NCBI RefSeq assembly: GCF_002214185.1
Contig: NZ_CP022161.1
Span: 5,153,486 to 5,217,485 of the forward strand
Length of the DNA: 64,000 nucleotides
Direction of reading: 5' to 3'
Origin: Streptomyces capitiformicae
Lineage (GTDB): Bacteria; Actinomycetota; Actinomycetes; Streptomycetales; Streptomycetaceae
Below are positions 7,126 through 15,344 of the stretch, in pieces. Made by a program: the position numbers and the translations under genes. The first letter of the stretch is position 1, and the number at the start of each line of letters is the position of its first letter. The notes under the pieces are model-generated. The model saw nothing but the letters and a program-made list of their open reading frames with translations, was not told the DNA's origin and ran no database searches.

Positions 7126-8927
7126 GCGGGTTCTCCTTCATCGTGTACGGCGGGTGCGCCGGTTTTATGGGCGGTCACCCAGAAGCGGATGCTCTCGAAG
7201 AGCACCAGCACTGCCACGGCCACAGCGAGAGCCGTGAGCGCGACCTTGAACTCAGTGGGCGCGAGCAGCGCGGCCAGGACGGTGACCAGCAGCGTCCTGC
7301 CTTCGTGCCCGCCGATCGCCCGCACCAGCCAGTGCGGCGGCGCGCCCGCGTCGCCGCGGATGCGATACACCGTGTCGTAGTGATGGTAGGCGACCGCGGC
7401 CACCAGCCCGAAAGCCGCCGGCAGGGCTCCGTTCACATCGGCTTTGGCCGCCAGTACCAGAACGGTGCCGTATTCGGCGGCGCGGAACAGCGGGGGAATC
7501 AGCCAGTCGAGGGCGCCCTTGAGGGGGCGGATCAGGGCCGCGACCGACATCCACGCGTAGAAGACGGCGCCCAGGACCGGCCACCAACTGCCGTAAGGGG
7601 CGGCCGCGGTACCGAGAAGGACGATGGCCGCGCCGACGAAGGCGAGGTAGGCCGGGGCGAAGCCCTTGCCACGGGCGAGGCGGCGCAGGAGATGGGCGAG
7701 CGGGCCCGAGTCGGACAGGTCCGTCAACGCACGTGCCGCCCGGTCGGTCCGCTGTGCCTTGCGCGTCAACGACCGCAGCACACGACCCGCTGTGGTGTAA
7801 GTCGCAGCGAACGCGCACCCGATGAGCAGCGCGTAGAAGGTGATACGGGGAGTGGTGGCCGCCGTGAGGACCGCGATCATCGCCCAGCGCTCACCGATCG
7901 GCAGCACGATCATCCGACGGATCCAGACCGTCCAGCCCACGCTGTCGAGCTTGTCGGAGAGGGCGGCGGTGGGGCTGGTGTTGGCGGTGGCGTCGTGGTT
8001 CGCCTCGTTGAAGGAGAAGTCGACGACGTGGCGGCAGGTTTGCAGGACCATCGCGCCGAGGGCGAGCGCCCATACGTCGTCGCCGCCGCGTGCCGCGCCG
8101 AGGGCGAGACCCGCGTAGTAGGCGTACTCCTTGGCGCGGTCGAAGGTGGCGTCGAGCCAGGCGCCGAGCGTCGAGTACTGCAGCGAGTAGCGGGCCAACT
8201 GGCCGTCGGTGCAGTCGAGGACGAAGGAGAGGATGAGCAGCGCTCCGGCCGCGACGAAGCCGCCCCGGGTGCCGGTGGCCGCACAACCCGCCGCGATCAG
8301 GGCGGTGATGAGGGAGGCCGTGGTGACCTGGTTCGGCGTCAGGCCCCGGCGGGCGCACCAGCGGGCGAGGTAGCGGGAGTACGGGCTGATGAAGTGCGTG
8401 GTGAAGAAGCCGTCGCGGGACTTCACCGCCGTACGCAGCCGTACGGCCTCGTCGTCGACGGCGGCGACCGCCTGGCGGGCCTGGTTGCGGGCCTGCGGGT
8501 CGGCGGGGACAACGGCGACCAGGGTGCCGAGTTCGGGCCGGTGCGGGGTGACCCCGTCCGCGTCGAGGGCGGCGGTGACACGGTCGGCAAGGTTGTCGAC
8601 GGCGACCGCGGAACCGCCTGCCGGGGCGGAACCCTCCCGGGCCAGCGCGCGGGTCAGGGCCTGGCGGGCGGCGGCCTGTACGGTCACCGCACCCGGCAGC
8701 GCGGCCGCGTCGAAGCGGGGATCGGTGAGGCCCAGGCGCAGCGCGTGCACATGCCCCACGAATCGGGAGTCGACGACGGCGACGCGCTGACCAGCGGGAA
8801 CCGTCGCGAGGAGCGTCTCGGCGTCACCGGCGTCGGAGGCGACCCGCACGTCGAAGCCGAGCGACCGCAGATCGCTCTCCAGCGACGATCCGGGGACCGG
8901 CTGACCGGTGAGGATGGCGGTCGACAG
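7122..8927 (-). CDS. Large CDP-alcohol phosphotransferase protein with DUF5941-type extension
   Basis: About 601 residues. The N-terminal 150 residues are a soluble domain. The central domain carries the intact CDP-alcohol phosphotransferase signature (DCTDGQLARYSLQYSTLGAW then LDATFD) near residue 240, with all four aspartates. The C-terminal 250 residues add several membrane segments and match what I know as DUF5941. The nearest ordinary start is GTG 8849, but it would drop a conserved-looking start (STAILTGQPVPGSSLESDLR). Upstream in frame there is only CTG 8927, with GGGAG nine bases before it, and then a TGA, so I propose a CTG start. It is the first gene of the envelope operon, joined downstream by ATGA. 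Confidence 0.78.
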   Translation of the reverse strand: MSTAILTGQPVPGSSLESDLRSLGFDVRVASDAGDAETLLATVPAGQRVAVVDSRFVGHVHALRLGLTDPRFDAAALPGAVTVQAAARQALTRALAREGSAPAGGSAVAVDNLADRVTAALDADGVTPHRPELGTLVAVVPADPQARNQARQAVAAVDDEAVRLRTAVKSRDGFFTTHFISPYSRYLARWCARRGLTPNQVTTASLITALIAAGCAATGTRGGFVAAGALLILSFVLDCTDGQLARYSLQYSTLGAWLDATFDRAKEYAYYAGLALGAARGGDDVWALALGAMVLQTCRHVVDFSFNEANHDATANTSPTAALSDKLDSVGWTVWIRRMIVLPIGERWAMIAVLTAATTPRITFYALLIGCAFAATYTTAGRVLRSLTRKAQRTDRAARALTDLSDSGPLAHLLRRLARGKGFAPAYLAFVGAAIVLLGTAAAPYGSWWPVLGAVFYAWMSVAALIRPLKGALDWLIPPLFRAAEYGTVLVLAAKADVNGALPAAFGLVAAVAYHHYDTVYRIRGDAGAPPHWLVRAIGGHEGRTLLVTVLAALLAPTEFKVALTALAVAVAVLVLFESIRFWVTAHKTGAPAVHDEGEPA

Positions 8928-9330
8928 ACGAACTCACTCCCTGGGTGGTTTTTGAGGCAGCCCGGCCCGCATCGGCAGGGCGGCGTGTCGGCAGAGGTTA
9001 TCGGATGAAGAGAAGCATCCGTTCACCACCCGTTAACGGCCCGATCAACCTGGCCTGCTGGGCCCTCCGCCACGATCATCATCAGGGATCGGAGGGGCGG
9101 CCCACAAACTCCCGTTGACATATCACCTTATGGACGACACCCCTCACGGGCAGTACACACCTCCCCCGACGAATGGACACAACCCTCTGACCTGCGCATC
9201 GTTTCCGCAGGTCAGAGCACATGACAACGGTGTTCAGTGCCGCGTTGCTCCATACCCCCCACCCGTAGTTGACTGTGATCGCGAGCCGAACGCAGTGGGC
9301 AGCACAACAGGATCGGGAAGGACGGATTCC
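8928..9330. other. Divergent intergenic region between envelope operon and cation efflux gene
   Basis: 403 bases without a credible gene. It should hold the leftward promoter of the envelope operon and the rightward promoter of the efflux gene. TTGACT at 9268-9273 is a possible -35 for the latter, but no clear -10 follows. An imperfect palindrome lies around 9068-9101 (CCCTCCG to CGGAGGG), and a perfect 12-base inverted repeat at 9185-9217 is listed separately. Confidence 0.4.
9185..9217 (+). promoter_or_regulatory. Perfect 12-bp inverted repeat in leader of cation efflux gene
   Basis: CTCTGACCTGCG at 9185-9196 and CGCAGGTCAGAG at 9206-9217 are perfectly complementary with a 9-base loop. It lies between divergent genes, so it is not a simple end-of-gene terminator, and no T-run follows. 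It could be an RNA hairpin in the leader of the CDF gene 114 bases downstream, or an operator. Function is not known. Confidence 0.5.
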
Positions 9331-10269
9331 ATGGGGGCTGGGCACGATCACGGGCACGCGCATCACGCGCCGACCACGGGTACCGCGGCAGCCGCGTACC
9401 GGGGGCGGCTGCGGGTCGCACTGTCGATCACGCTCGCCGTCATGGTGGTCGAGATCGTCGGCGGTGTTCTCGCCGATTCGCTCGCGCTCATCGCGGACGC
9501 CGCGCACATGGCGACGGACGCGGTCGGCCTCGGCATGGCACTCCTCGCGATCCACTTCGCGAACCGCCCGGCGAGCGGTAACCGTACGTTCGGTTATGCA
9601 CGCGCCGAGATACTCGCGGCGCTCGCCAACTGTCTGCTGCTGCTCGGTGTCGGCGGCTATGTGGTGATCGAGGCGGTCCAGCGTTTCGTCACGCCCGCGG
9701 GGACCGAGGGCGGGCTCTCCCTCGTGTTCGGTGGGATCGGCCTGGTCGCCAACATGATCTCGCTGACCCTGCTGATGCGGGGCCAGAAGGAGAGCCTGAA
9801 CGTACGGGGTGCCTTCCTGGAGGTGGCCGCGGACGCGCTCGGCTCGGTGGCCGTGATCCTGTCCGCCGCGGTCATCCTGCTCACCGGCTGGCAGGCCGCC
9901 GACCCGATCGCCTCGCTGGTCATCGGCCTGATGATCGTGCCGCGGACGGTGAAGCTGCTGCGTGAGACCCTCGACGTGCTCCTGGAGTCGGCCCCCAAGA
10001 ACGTCGACATGGCCGAGGTGCGCGCCCACATCCTCGCGCTGCCGGGGGTCGAGGACGTCCACGACCTGCACGCCTGGACCATCACCTCCGGCATGCCGGT
10101 CCTCTCCGCCCATGTCGTGGTCGGTTCGGACACCCTGGACTCCATCGGCAACGAGAAGATGCTCCACGAGCTCCAGGGCTGCATCGGCGACCACTTCGAC
10201 GTGGAGCACTGCACCTTCCAGCTCGAGCCCGGCGGTCACGCGGCGCACGAGGCGAAGCTGTGCCACTGA
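9331..10269 (+). CDS. Cation diffusion facilitator (CDF) metal efflux protein
   Basis: 312 residues. The His-rich N-terminus (MGAGHDHGHAHHAPTTG) is followed by six membrane segments and a cytoplasmic ferredoxin-like domain (VRAHILALPGVEDVHDLHAW). The transport-site motif in TM2 is LIADAAHMATD (HxxxD). The TM5 position usually HxxxD or DxxxD reads EVAAD, an ExxxD variant that may affect metal choice. The protein exports Zn(II), Co(II) or a similar cation against protons, by family. The start ATG 9331 has GGAAGGA seven bases upstream. It is transcribed away from the envelope operon and precedes idi by 220 bases. Confidence 0.9.
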   Translation: MGAGHDHGHAHHAPTTGTAAAAYRGRLRVALSITLAVMVVEIVGGVLADSLALIADAAHMATDAVGLGMALLAIHFANRPASGNRTFGYARAEILAALANCLLLLGVGGYVVIEAVQRFVTPAGTEGGLSLVFGGIGLVANMISLTLLMRGQKESLNVRGAFLEVAADALGSVAVILSAAVILLTGWQAADPIASLVIGLMIVPRTVKLLRETLDVLLESAPKNVDMAEVRAHILALPGVEDVHDLHAWTITSGMPVLSAHVVVGSDTLDSIGNEKMLHELQGCIGDHFDVEHCTFQLEPGGHAAHEAKLCH

Positions 10270-10489
10270 GCCCACGCAGCGGCGGGGAGTCGACGGTCCT
10301 CGTCCTGAGCCATCCGGAATAGTCCTCACGCCTCGGTTTCGCACATGCATCCGGGTATGCCATCCGGCCGGGTTTCGACGTGTCCCCGCGCGGGGTGCGG
10401 GGGTAGGACATGCGGGTTGGAGTGAAGTGCCGGGAGTGCCGGATTCGTGCGGCAGACTTGGGACTCGAAGGACGAAGCGAAGGATGGGC

Positions 10490-11083
10490 ATGCCGATCAC
10501 ACCTGCCACCGCGATGCACGGTTCATTGAACGGCACCACGGAAGCGATCCTGCTGGAACTGGTCGACGAGGACGGCACGACGATCGGCACGGCGGAGAAG
10601 CTCTCCGCGCATCAGCCGCCCGGGCAACTGCACCGGGCGTTCTCCGTCTTCCTCTTCGACGAGCGCGGCCGGCTGCTGCTCCAGCAGCGCGCGCTCGGGA
10701 AGTACCACTCCCCCGGCGTCTGGTCGAACACCTGCTGCGGTCACCCCTACCCGAGCGAGTCCCCGTTCGCGGCGGCCGCGCGGCGGACGTACGAGGAGCT
10801 GGGGGTATCCCCGGCGCTGCTCGGCGAGGCGGGCACGGTCCGCTACAACCACCCGGACCCGGCCTCGGGCCTGGTGGAGCAGGAGTTCAACCATCTGTTC
10901 GTCGGCCTGGTGCAGGCCCCGCTGCGGCTGGACCCCGCCGAGGTCGCGGCCACGGCGTTCGTGACCCCGGCCGAGCTGGCGGAGCGCCACGCCAAGGACA
11001 CCTTCTCGTCCTGGTTCATGACGGTCCTGGACGCGGCCCGCCCGGCGGTCAGAGAGCTGACGGGCCCGTCCGCGGGCTGGTGA
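10490..11083 (+). CDS. idi: Isopentenyl-diphosphate delta-isomerase, type I
   Basis: 197 residues, Nudix-fold type I isomerase. The active-site cysteine lies in WSNTCCGHPYPSE near residue 80, the Nudix-like helix is AAARRTYEELGV, and the second acidic site is in VEQEFNHLFVG. It interconverts isopentenyl and dimethylallyl diphosphate. I chose ATG 10490 because GAAGGA lies five bases upstream and it gives the length I recall for the S. coelicolor enzyme; ATG 10484 is the alternative. It sits near hopanoid genes but in its own unit. The 220 bases before it contain a CCCCGCGCGGGG palindrome and no gene. Confidence 0.93.
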   Translation: MPITPATAMHGSLNGTTEAILLELVDEDGTTIGTAEKLSAHQPPGQLHRAFSVFLFDERGRLLLQQRALGKYHSPGVWSNTCCGHPYPSESPFAAAARRTYEELGVSPALLGEAGTVRYNHPDPASGLVEQEFNHLFVGLVQAPLRLDPAEVAATAFVTPAELAERHAKDTFSSWFMTVLDAARPAVRELTGPSAGW

Positions 11084-11086
11084 CCG

Positions 11087-11602
11087 TCACCTCTGGAACG
11101 GGTTCGCGGGCTTGAGGGGCAGTGCGGCCCAGATCACCTTGCCGCCGGTCGTGGTGTGCTCCACGTCGCACACCCCGCCCGCTTCCCGGGTGATCTCGCG
11201 CACCAGCAACAGCCCCCGGCCGCCGAGCCGACCGTGGTCGGTCTCCAGGGCGGTCGGGCGGTAGGGGTGGTTGTCCTCCACCGACAACCGCACCCACTCG
11301 GCCCCGACAGCGACCTCGACGGCGAGCGTCGGTGACAGGAGCGCCGCGTGTTTGACGGCGTTCGTCACCAACTCGGAGACGATCAGCAGAAGCCCTTGGA
11401 GAAGGTCGTCCGAGATCGGCACGCCCTGTCGGACAAGCAGTTCCCGGACGGCGCGCCGCGCGTGCGGCACCGAGGCGTCGACGGCGGCAGCGGTGAACCG
11501 CCAGACCCCTTCGTACGGCAGCGTTCCCGGCGACCTCGGGTCGTCGGGGACGTGCCCGCCGCCTCCAGGGCGTGGGTCGCCCGCGCGCCCTTGGTCGTCC
11601 AT
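11087..11602 (-). CDS. Histidine-kinase-like ATPase domain protein (RsbW/SpoIIAB-like anti-sigma family)
   Basis: 171 residues from ATG 11602, or 183 from GTG 11638. It is a GHKL ATPase: LLLIVSELVTNAVKHA (N box) near residue 85, VEDNHPYRP (G1), GRLGGRGLLLVREIT (G2 lid) and GGKVIWAALPL at the C-terminus. Stand-alone proteins of this kind in Streptomyces bind sigma factors or anti-anti-sigma factors, and most lack assigned partners. No STAS or sigma gene is adjacent, so the target is unknown. It converges with idi, with only 3 bases between the stop codons. Confidence 0.82.
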   Translation of the reverse strand: MDDQGRAGDPRPGGGGHVPDDPRSPGTLPYEGVWRFTAAAVDASVPHARRAVRELLVRQGVPISDDLLQGLLLIVSELVTNAVKHAALLSPTLAVEVAVGAEWVRLSVEDNHPYRPTALETDHGRLGGRGLLLVREITREAGGVCDVEHTTTGGKVIWAALPLKPANPFQR

Positions 11603-11891
11603 GGTCCGGTCGCCACCCTTGCGCTCGATTGTCACCACATGTCAAGTGTTGGTTACTCAGCGCGTTTAGCGGGTGACTGAACACAAGACAGCATGAATCG
11701 GTGATATTCGACCGTCCGCGCTCGGTTTGGGCGGCCGAACGATCGCTCCAGTGCGAGGTTCGCCGGTTTCGGAACTATTCGGGTTGTACGGGTTCGATGC
11801 CCGACCCGCACCCCGCACCCGGTCGATCACTCTCCGTGATCAGGATCCCGGCTTGATCGTTGCGAGCGCGAGAGTGACTAGCATCCGGTGC

Positions 11892-12635
11892 ATGGAGCCT
11901 CAGCTGCTGCACACCGTCGCCGACGGCATCGCGACCGTCGTCGTTCACCACCCGGCCAAGCGCAACGCCATGACGGCCGGCATGTGGCGGGCCCTGCCGC
12001 CACTGCTCGACCAACTGGCCGCCGACACCGCCGTACGGGCGCTGGTGCTCATCGGGGAGGGCGGGACGTTCTGCGCGGGGGCCGACATCTCCACGCTGCG
12101 GGAGTCACCGGGTGAGGCCCAGGGGCTGGCCGTGCTCGCCGAGGAGGCGCTCGCGGCCTTCCCGAAGCCGACGCTCGCGGCGATCCGCGGGCACTGCGTG
12201 GGCGGTGGCGCGCAGCTGGCGGCGGCCTGTGATCTCCGCTTCGCGGAGGAGGGGGCCCTGTTCGGGATCACCCCCGCCAAGCTGGGCATCGTCTATCCGG
12301 CTTCCTCGACACGGCGGTTGGTGGCGCTGGTCGGGCCTGGTACGGCCAAGTTCCTGTTGTTCTCCGGTGAGTTGATCGACGCGGAGCGGGCGCTGCGTAC
12401 GGGGCTGGTGGACGAGGTACTGCCCGAGGGCGAACTGGGCAAGCGAGTCGTGGAGTTCACGCGGGTGCTGGTCTCGCGCTCGCGGTTGACGCAGGCGGCG
12501 GCCAAGGAGTTCGCGAACGGCCGTACCGACCGGGACGCCTACTGGGCCGAGCAGGCGCGCGGCAGCGGCGACACGGCGGAGGGGGTCGCCGCGTTCCTGG
12601 AGCGCAGGGAGCCGCGGTTCACCTGGACGGTGTGA
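11892..12635 (+). CDS. Crotonase-fold protein (enoyl-CoA hydratase/isomerase family) lacking both catalytic Glu
   Basis: 247 residues. The crotonase core is clear: HHPAKRNAMTAGMW, GTFCAGADIS (oxyanion loop) and GHCVGGGAQLAAACDLRF. In true hydratases the last block reads GGGCEL and the next FGQPE; here these are GGGAQL and FGITPAKLG, so both catalytic glutamates appear replaced (Gln and Pro). It may act on another acyl-CoA reaction or be a weak isomerase. Start ATG 11892. It is a monocistronic gene that converges with the DJ-1 pair. Confidence 0.85.
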   Translation: MEPQLLHTVADGIATVVVHHPAKRNAMTAGMWRALPPLLDQLAADTAVRALVLIGEGGTFCAGADISTLRESPGEAQGLAVLAEEALAAFPKPTLAAIRGHCVGGGAQLAAACDLRFAEEGALFGITPAKLGIVYPASSTRRLVALVGPGTAKFLLFSGELIDAERALRTGLVDEVLPEGELGKRVVEFTRVLVSRSRLTQAAAKEFANGRTDRDAYWAEQARGSGDTAEGVAAFLERREPRFTWTV

Positions 12636-12658
12636 GACCCGCCCGGTGGTTCACGGGT

Positions 12659-13294
12659 TCACGTCAAGGCGAAGCGGCTGTTGGTGCGGAACTCCTCCAC
12701 GAGGTGGGCGGGGGCCTTGTGCGGGGCGCCCGCGTCGTAGGGCGGCTGCGGGTCGTACTCCGTCATCAGCTGTACGGCCTGGGCGTGTTCGTCGCCCGCG
12801 ATCCGGCCCACGAGTGTCAGGCCCATGTCGATACCGGAGGACACCCCGGCCGCCGTGACGTACTTGCCGTCGATCACGACCCGCTCCCCGGTGGGTTCGG
12901 CGCCGTACTGCTTCAGGAAGTCCAGGGCCAGCCAGTGGGAGGTGGCGCGGCGGCCTTCGAGCAGCCCGGCGGCGGCGAGCAGCAGGGAACCGGTGCACAC
13001 AGAGGTCGTCCAGGTGCTCGTGCGGTCGGCGGTGCGCAGCCAGTCGAAGAGGCGCTCGTTCTCCATCTGCGCGAATTGGCCGGGGCCGCCCGGGACGACG
13101 ACGAGGTCGGGGCTCGGGACCTCGGCGAGCGTCTTGTCGGCGGTGATCGCGAGGGCCCCGGTGTCGCTGCGGACGGGCCCGGTCTCCTCGGCGACGAAGA
13201 CGAGCTCCGCGTCCGGGAGTCGGCCCAGAGTCTCGTACGGACCCACCGCGTCGAGGGCGGTGAAGCGGTCGAACAGGACGATGGCGATCTGCAT
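12659..13294 (-). CDS. DJ-1/PfpI family protein
   Basis: 211 residues. MQIAIVLFDRFTALDAVGPYE is the N-terminal strand of the class I glutamine-amidotransferase-like fold. The nucleophile elbow is TTSVCTGSLLLAAAGLLEG (Cys near residue 97), followed by RRATSHW, typical of the isonitrile-hydratase and ThiJ subgroup. It is encoded 25 bases downstream of a GlxA-type regulator with the same fold, and the two probably form one transcript. Possible roles include isocyanide hydration or glyoxalase-like stress activity; the substrate is not evident. Confidence 0.85.
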   Translation of the reverse strand: MQIAIVLFDRFTALDAVGPYETLGRLPDAELVFVAEETGPVRSDTGALAITADKTLAEVPSPDLVVVPGGPGQFAQMENERLFDWLRTADRTSTWTTSVCTGSLLLAAAGLLEGRRATSHWLALDFLKQYGAEPTGERVVIDGKYVTAAGVSSGIDMGLTLVGRIAGDEHAQAVQLMTEYDPQPPYDAGAPHKAPAHLVEEFRTNSRFALT

Positions 13295-13319
13295 CGGGAT
13301 TCCTTTCGGTGAGGTCGGC

Positions 13320-14273
13320 TCAGTCGGCCAGAGCCGGGCGGAAGCGGCGGCGGTACTCCGCCGGGGCCGTGCCGAGGGCTTTCACGAAGGCGCGGCGCAT
13401 GGCCTCGGAGGTGCCGTAGCCGCAGGTTCGGGAGATCTCCTCGACGCCGTCGGAGGTGTCTTCGAGGAGGCGGCGGGCGTGTTCGAGACGGACGCGGTCG
13501 ACGTAGCGGCCCGGGGTCATGCCCGTCTCGGCCTGGAAGGCGCGGGCGAAGTGGCGGGGCGAGAGGCTGGCACGGGCGGCCAGCCTCTCGACGCTCAGGT
13601 CGTCGCCGGGGTGCTCGGTGATCCACTGCTGGACCTCGCGGAGCGGTTCGCGCCGGGCGGTCTGGGCAGCGAGTTGGGCGCTGAACTGGGCCTGGTTGCC
13701 CGGTCGGCGCAGGAAGACGACCAGGTGGCGGGCGATGGAGAGGGCGACCTCGCGGCCCAGGTCCTCTTCCACGAGCGCCAGGGCGAGGTCGATTCCGGAG
13801 GTGACGCCGGCCGAGGTGGCGATGTGGCCGTCGCGGATGTAGATGGGGTCCGGGTCGACCTCGACCGCCGGGTGGTCGCGGGCCAGCTTGGGGCAGTACG
13901 CCCAGTGGGTGGTCGCCCGGCGGCCGTTCAGGAGGCCCGCCTCGGCGAGCAGGATCGCGCCGGTGCAGACCGAGACCAGGCGCTCCGCGCGCGGGCCGTG
14001 TTCACGCAGCCAGGCGACGACCTCCGGGGCCGGGTTCCGGGTGCCGTGGCCTCCCGGGACGAGCAGCGTGTGCGAGGCGGGCGCGGCGGTGAGGGAGTGG
14101 TCCGGGACGAGGGTGAGGCCGCTGGAGGTGCGTACGGGGGCGCCGTCGAGGGAGGCCGTGCGGATGCGGTACGTCCCCGGGGCGTGGAGTTCCGCGCCGG
14201 CGAAGACCTCCAACGGGCCCGTGACGTCGAGGCTCTGCACACCGTCGAAGAGGACGGCCAGGACGGTTCGCAT
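13320..14273 (-). CDS. GlxA-family transcriptional regulator (DJ-1-like domain plus AraC HTH)
   Basis: 317 residues. The N-terminal domain is DJ-1-like (MRTVLAVLFDGVQSLDVTGP, then VSVCTGAILLAEAGLLNG near residue 100). The C-terminal 100 residues are an AraC-type double helix-turn-helix (LSVERLAARASLSPRHFARA and TSEAMRRAFVKALGTAPAEY). I start at ATG 14273, where the DJ-1 domain begins, rather than GTG 14336. It likely regulates the adjacent DJ-1 gene and perhaps the divergent SCO6745-family gene, 125 bases away. The effector is unknown. Confidence 0.87.
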   Translation of the reverse strand: MRTVLAVLFDGVQSLDVTGPLEVFAGAELHAPGTYRIRTASLDGAPVRTSSGLTLVPDHSLTAAPASHTLLVPGGHGTRNPAPEVVAWLREHGPRAERLVSVCTGAILLAEAGLLNGRRATTHWAYCPKLARDHPAVEVDPDPIYIRDGHIATSAGVTSGIDLALALVEEDLGREVALSIARHLVVFLRRPGNQAQFSAQLAAQTARREPLREVQQWITEHPGDDLSVERLAARASLSPRHFARAFQAETGMTPGRYVDRVRLEHARRLLEDTSDGVEEISRTCGYGTSEAMRRAFVKALGTAPAEYRRRFRPALAD

Positions 14274-14398
14274 GTCCTCGATTCTTGGGCGGGTGACGGA
14301 TGGCCGCAATGACGAGTAGCCCACCTTTTCTGCCACGGCAGTGTCGAGGGGCAGGCACCCCCTGCCTCGCGAACCAACCAGTCGGTAACCTGCCGGAC

Positions 14399-15265
14399 AT
14401 GACCTCTTCTCTGCCGGAGCGCGCCGGTCGGCGCTGCCACAACCTCCTCAATCCGCTTCACTCCGCGCACTACTTCGCGCCGGACCTCGGGCGGGAACTG
14501 GCCACCGTGGGGATCGAAGACCCGAGCGCGGCGTACTTCGCGGTGCGGGCCGCGGCGATGGGCGAGGTCGGGGCCGGCGTGGTCACAGCGACGTTCTTCA
14601 ACTTCCGGTACGAGCGGGTGGCGGAGCATGTCCCGGCAGTGTGGGAGACGGCCGCTCCCGCGGTGGTGCTGGCGGCGCGTGAACGGGCCGTCGACGCCTC
14701 GCTGCGGCGGCTGCTCGGCGAGGAGCTGATCGGCGCCAAGGAGGTCGCCGAGGCGGCGGAGCTCGCGCTGCGCGCCACCGAGGCGTGTGTACGGACCGCC
14801 CGCCCCCTGTACGCGGCGCACGCCGATCTGCCCGTTCCCGCACCACCGCACCTCGCGCTGTGGCACGCGGCGACCCTGCTGCGGGAGCACCGGGGCGACG
14901 GGCATCTCGCCGTGCTTCTCGACGCCGACCTCGATCCGGTCGAGGCCCTGGTCAGCCATACCGCGACCGGCAAGGGCATGTCCCCGAAGTGGGTCCTCGC
15001 CACACGCGGCTGGACCCGGGACGAGTGGGACGCGGCGAGCGAACGGCTCCGGGAGCGGGGGCTGCTCGACGGCGCGGGCGAGCTGACGGAGGCGGGTGTC
15101 TCGCTGCGCAAGGAGGTCGAGGCCGCGACGGACCGTCTTGATCTGGCACCGTACGAGCACCTGGGCGCGACCGCGGTCGAACGGCTCACCGAACTGACGA
15201 CGGGGCTCGTGACAACGATGCTCACCGCCGGGGCGTTCCCCGCGGGGATGGTCGGCAAGGGCTGA
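14399..15265 (+). CDS. SCO6745-family helix-turn-helix-like protein
   Basis: 288 residues from ATG 14399. The N-terminus (RCHNLLNPLHSAHYFAPDL) and the C-terminal winged-helix-like block (GMSPKWVLATRGWTRDEWDA, then LRERGLLDGAGELTEAG) match the actinobacterial family known as SCO6745 or SalK-like. It lacks a signal peptide and membrane segments. Function is not established. It is divergent from the GlxA regulator. The 54-residue middle is Ala/Leu/Glu-rich helix. Confidence 0.75.
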   Translation: MTSSLPERAGRRCHNLLNPLHSAHYFAPDLGRELATVGIEDPSAAYFAVRAAAMGEVGAGVVTATFFNFRYERVAEHVPAVWETAAPAVVLAARERAVDASLRRLLGEELIGAKEVAEAAELALRATEACVRTARPLYAAHADLPVPAPPHLALWHAATLLREHRGDGHLAVLLDADLDPVEALVSHTATGKGMSPKWVLATRGWTRDEWDAASERLRERGLLDGAGELTEAGVSLRKEVEAATDRLDLAPYEHLGATAVERLTELTTGLVTTMLTAGAFPAGMVGKG

Positions 15266-15344
15266 GCAACGCGCATGAAGAGCGAGGGGCGCGGTACCCG
15301 GTTCCTTCCTGGCCCTGCCGGTCGGGAGAGGAAAGGGGAAGTTC

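Noticed and set aside
7143..9008. A 621-codon forward frame across the DUF5941 gene
   Set aside because: The product is Gly/Arg/Asp-rich without domains and mirrors a real CDP-alcohol phosphotransferase on the other strand.
9082..10590. A 502-codon open frame on the reverse strand across the efflux and idi genes
   Set aside because: It is antisense to two well-supported genes, has low-complexity Arg/Gly/His composition and no domain. Long shadow frames are expected at this GC content.
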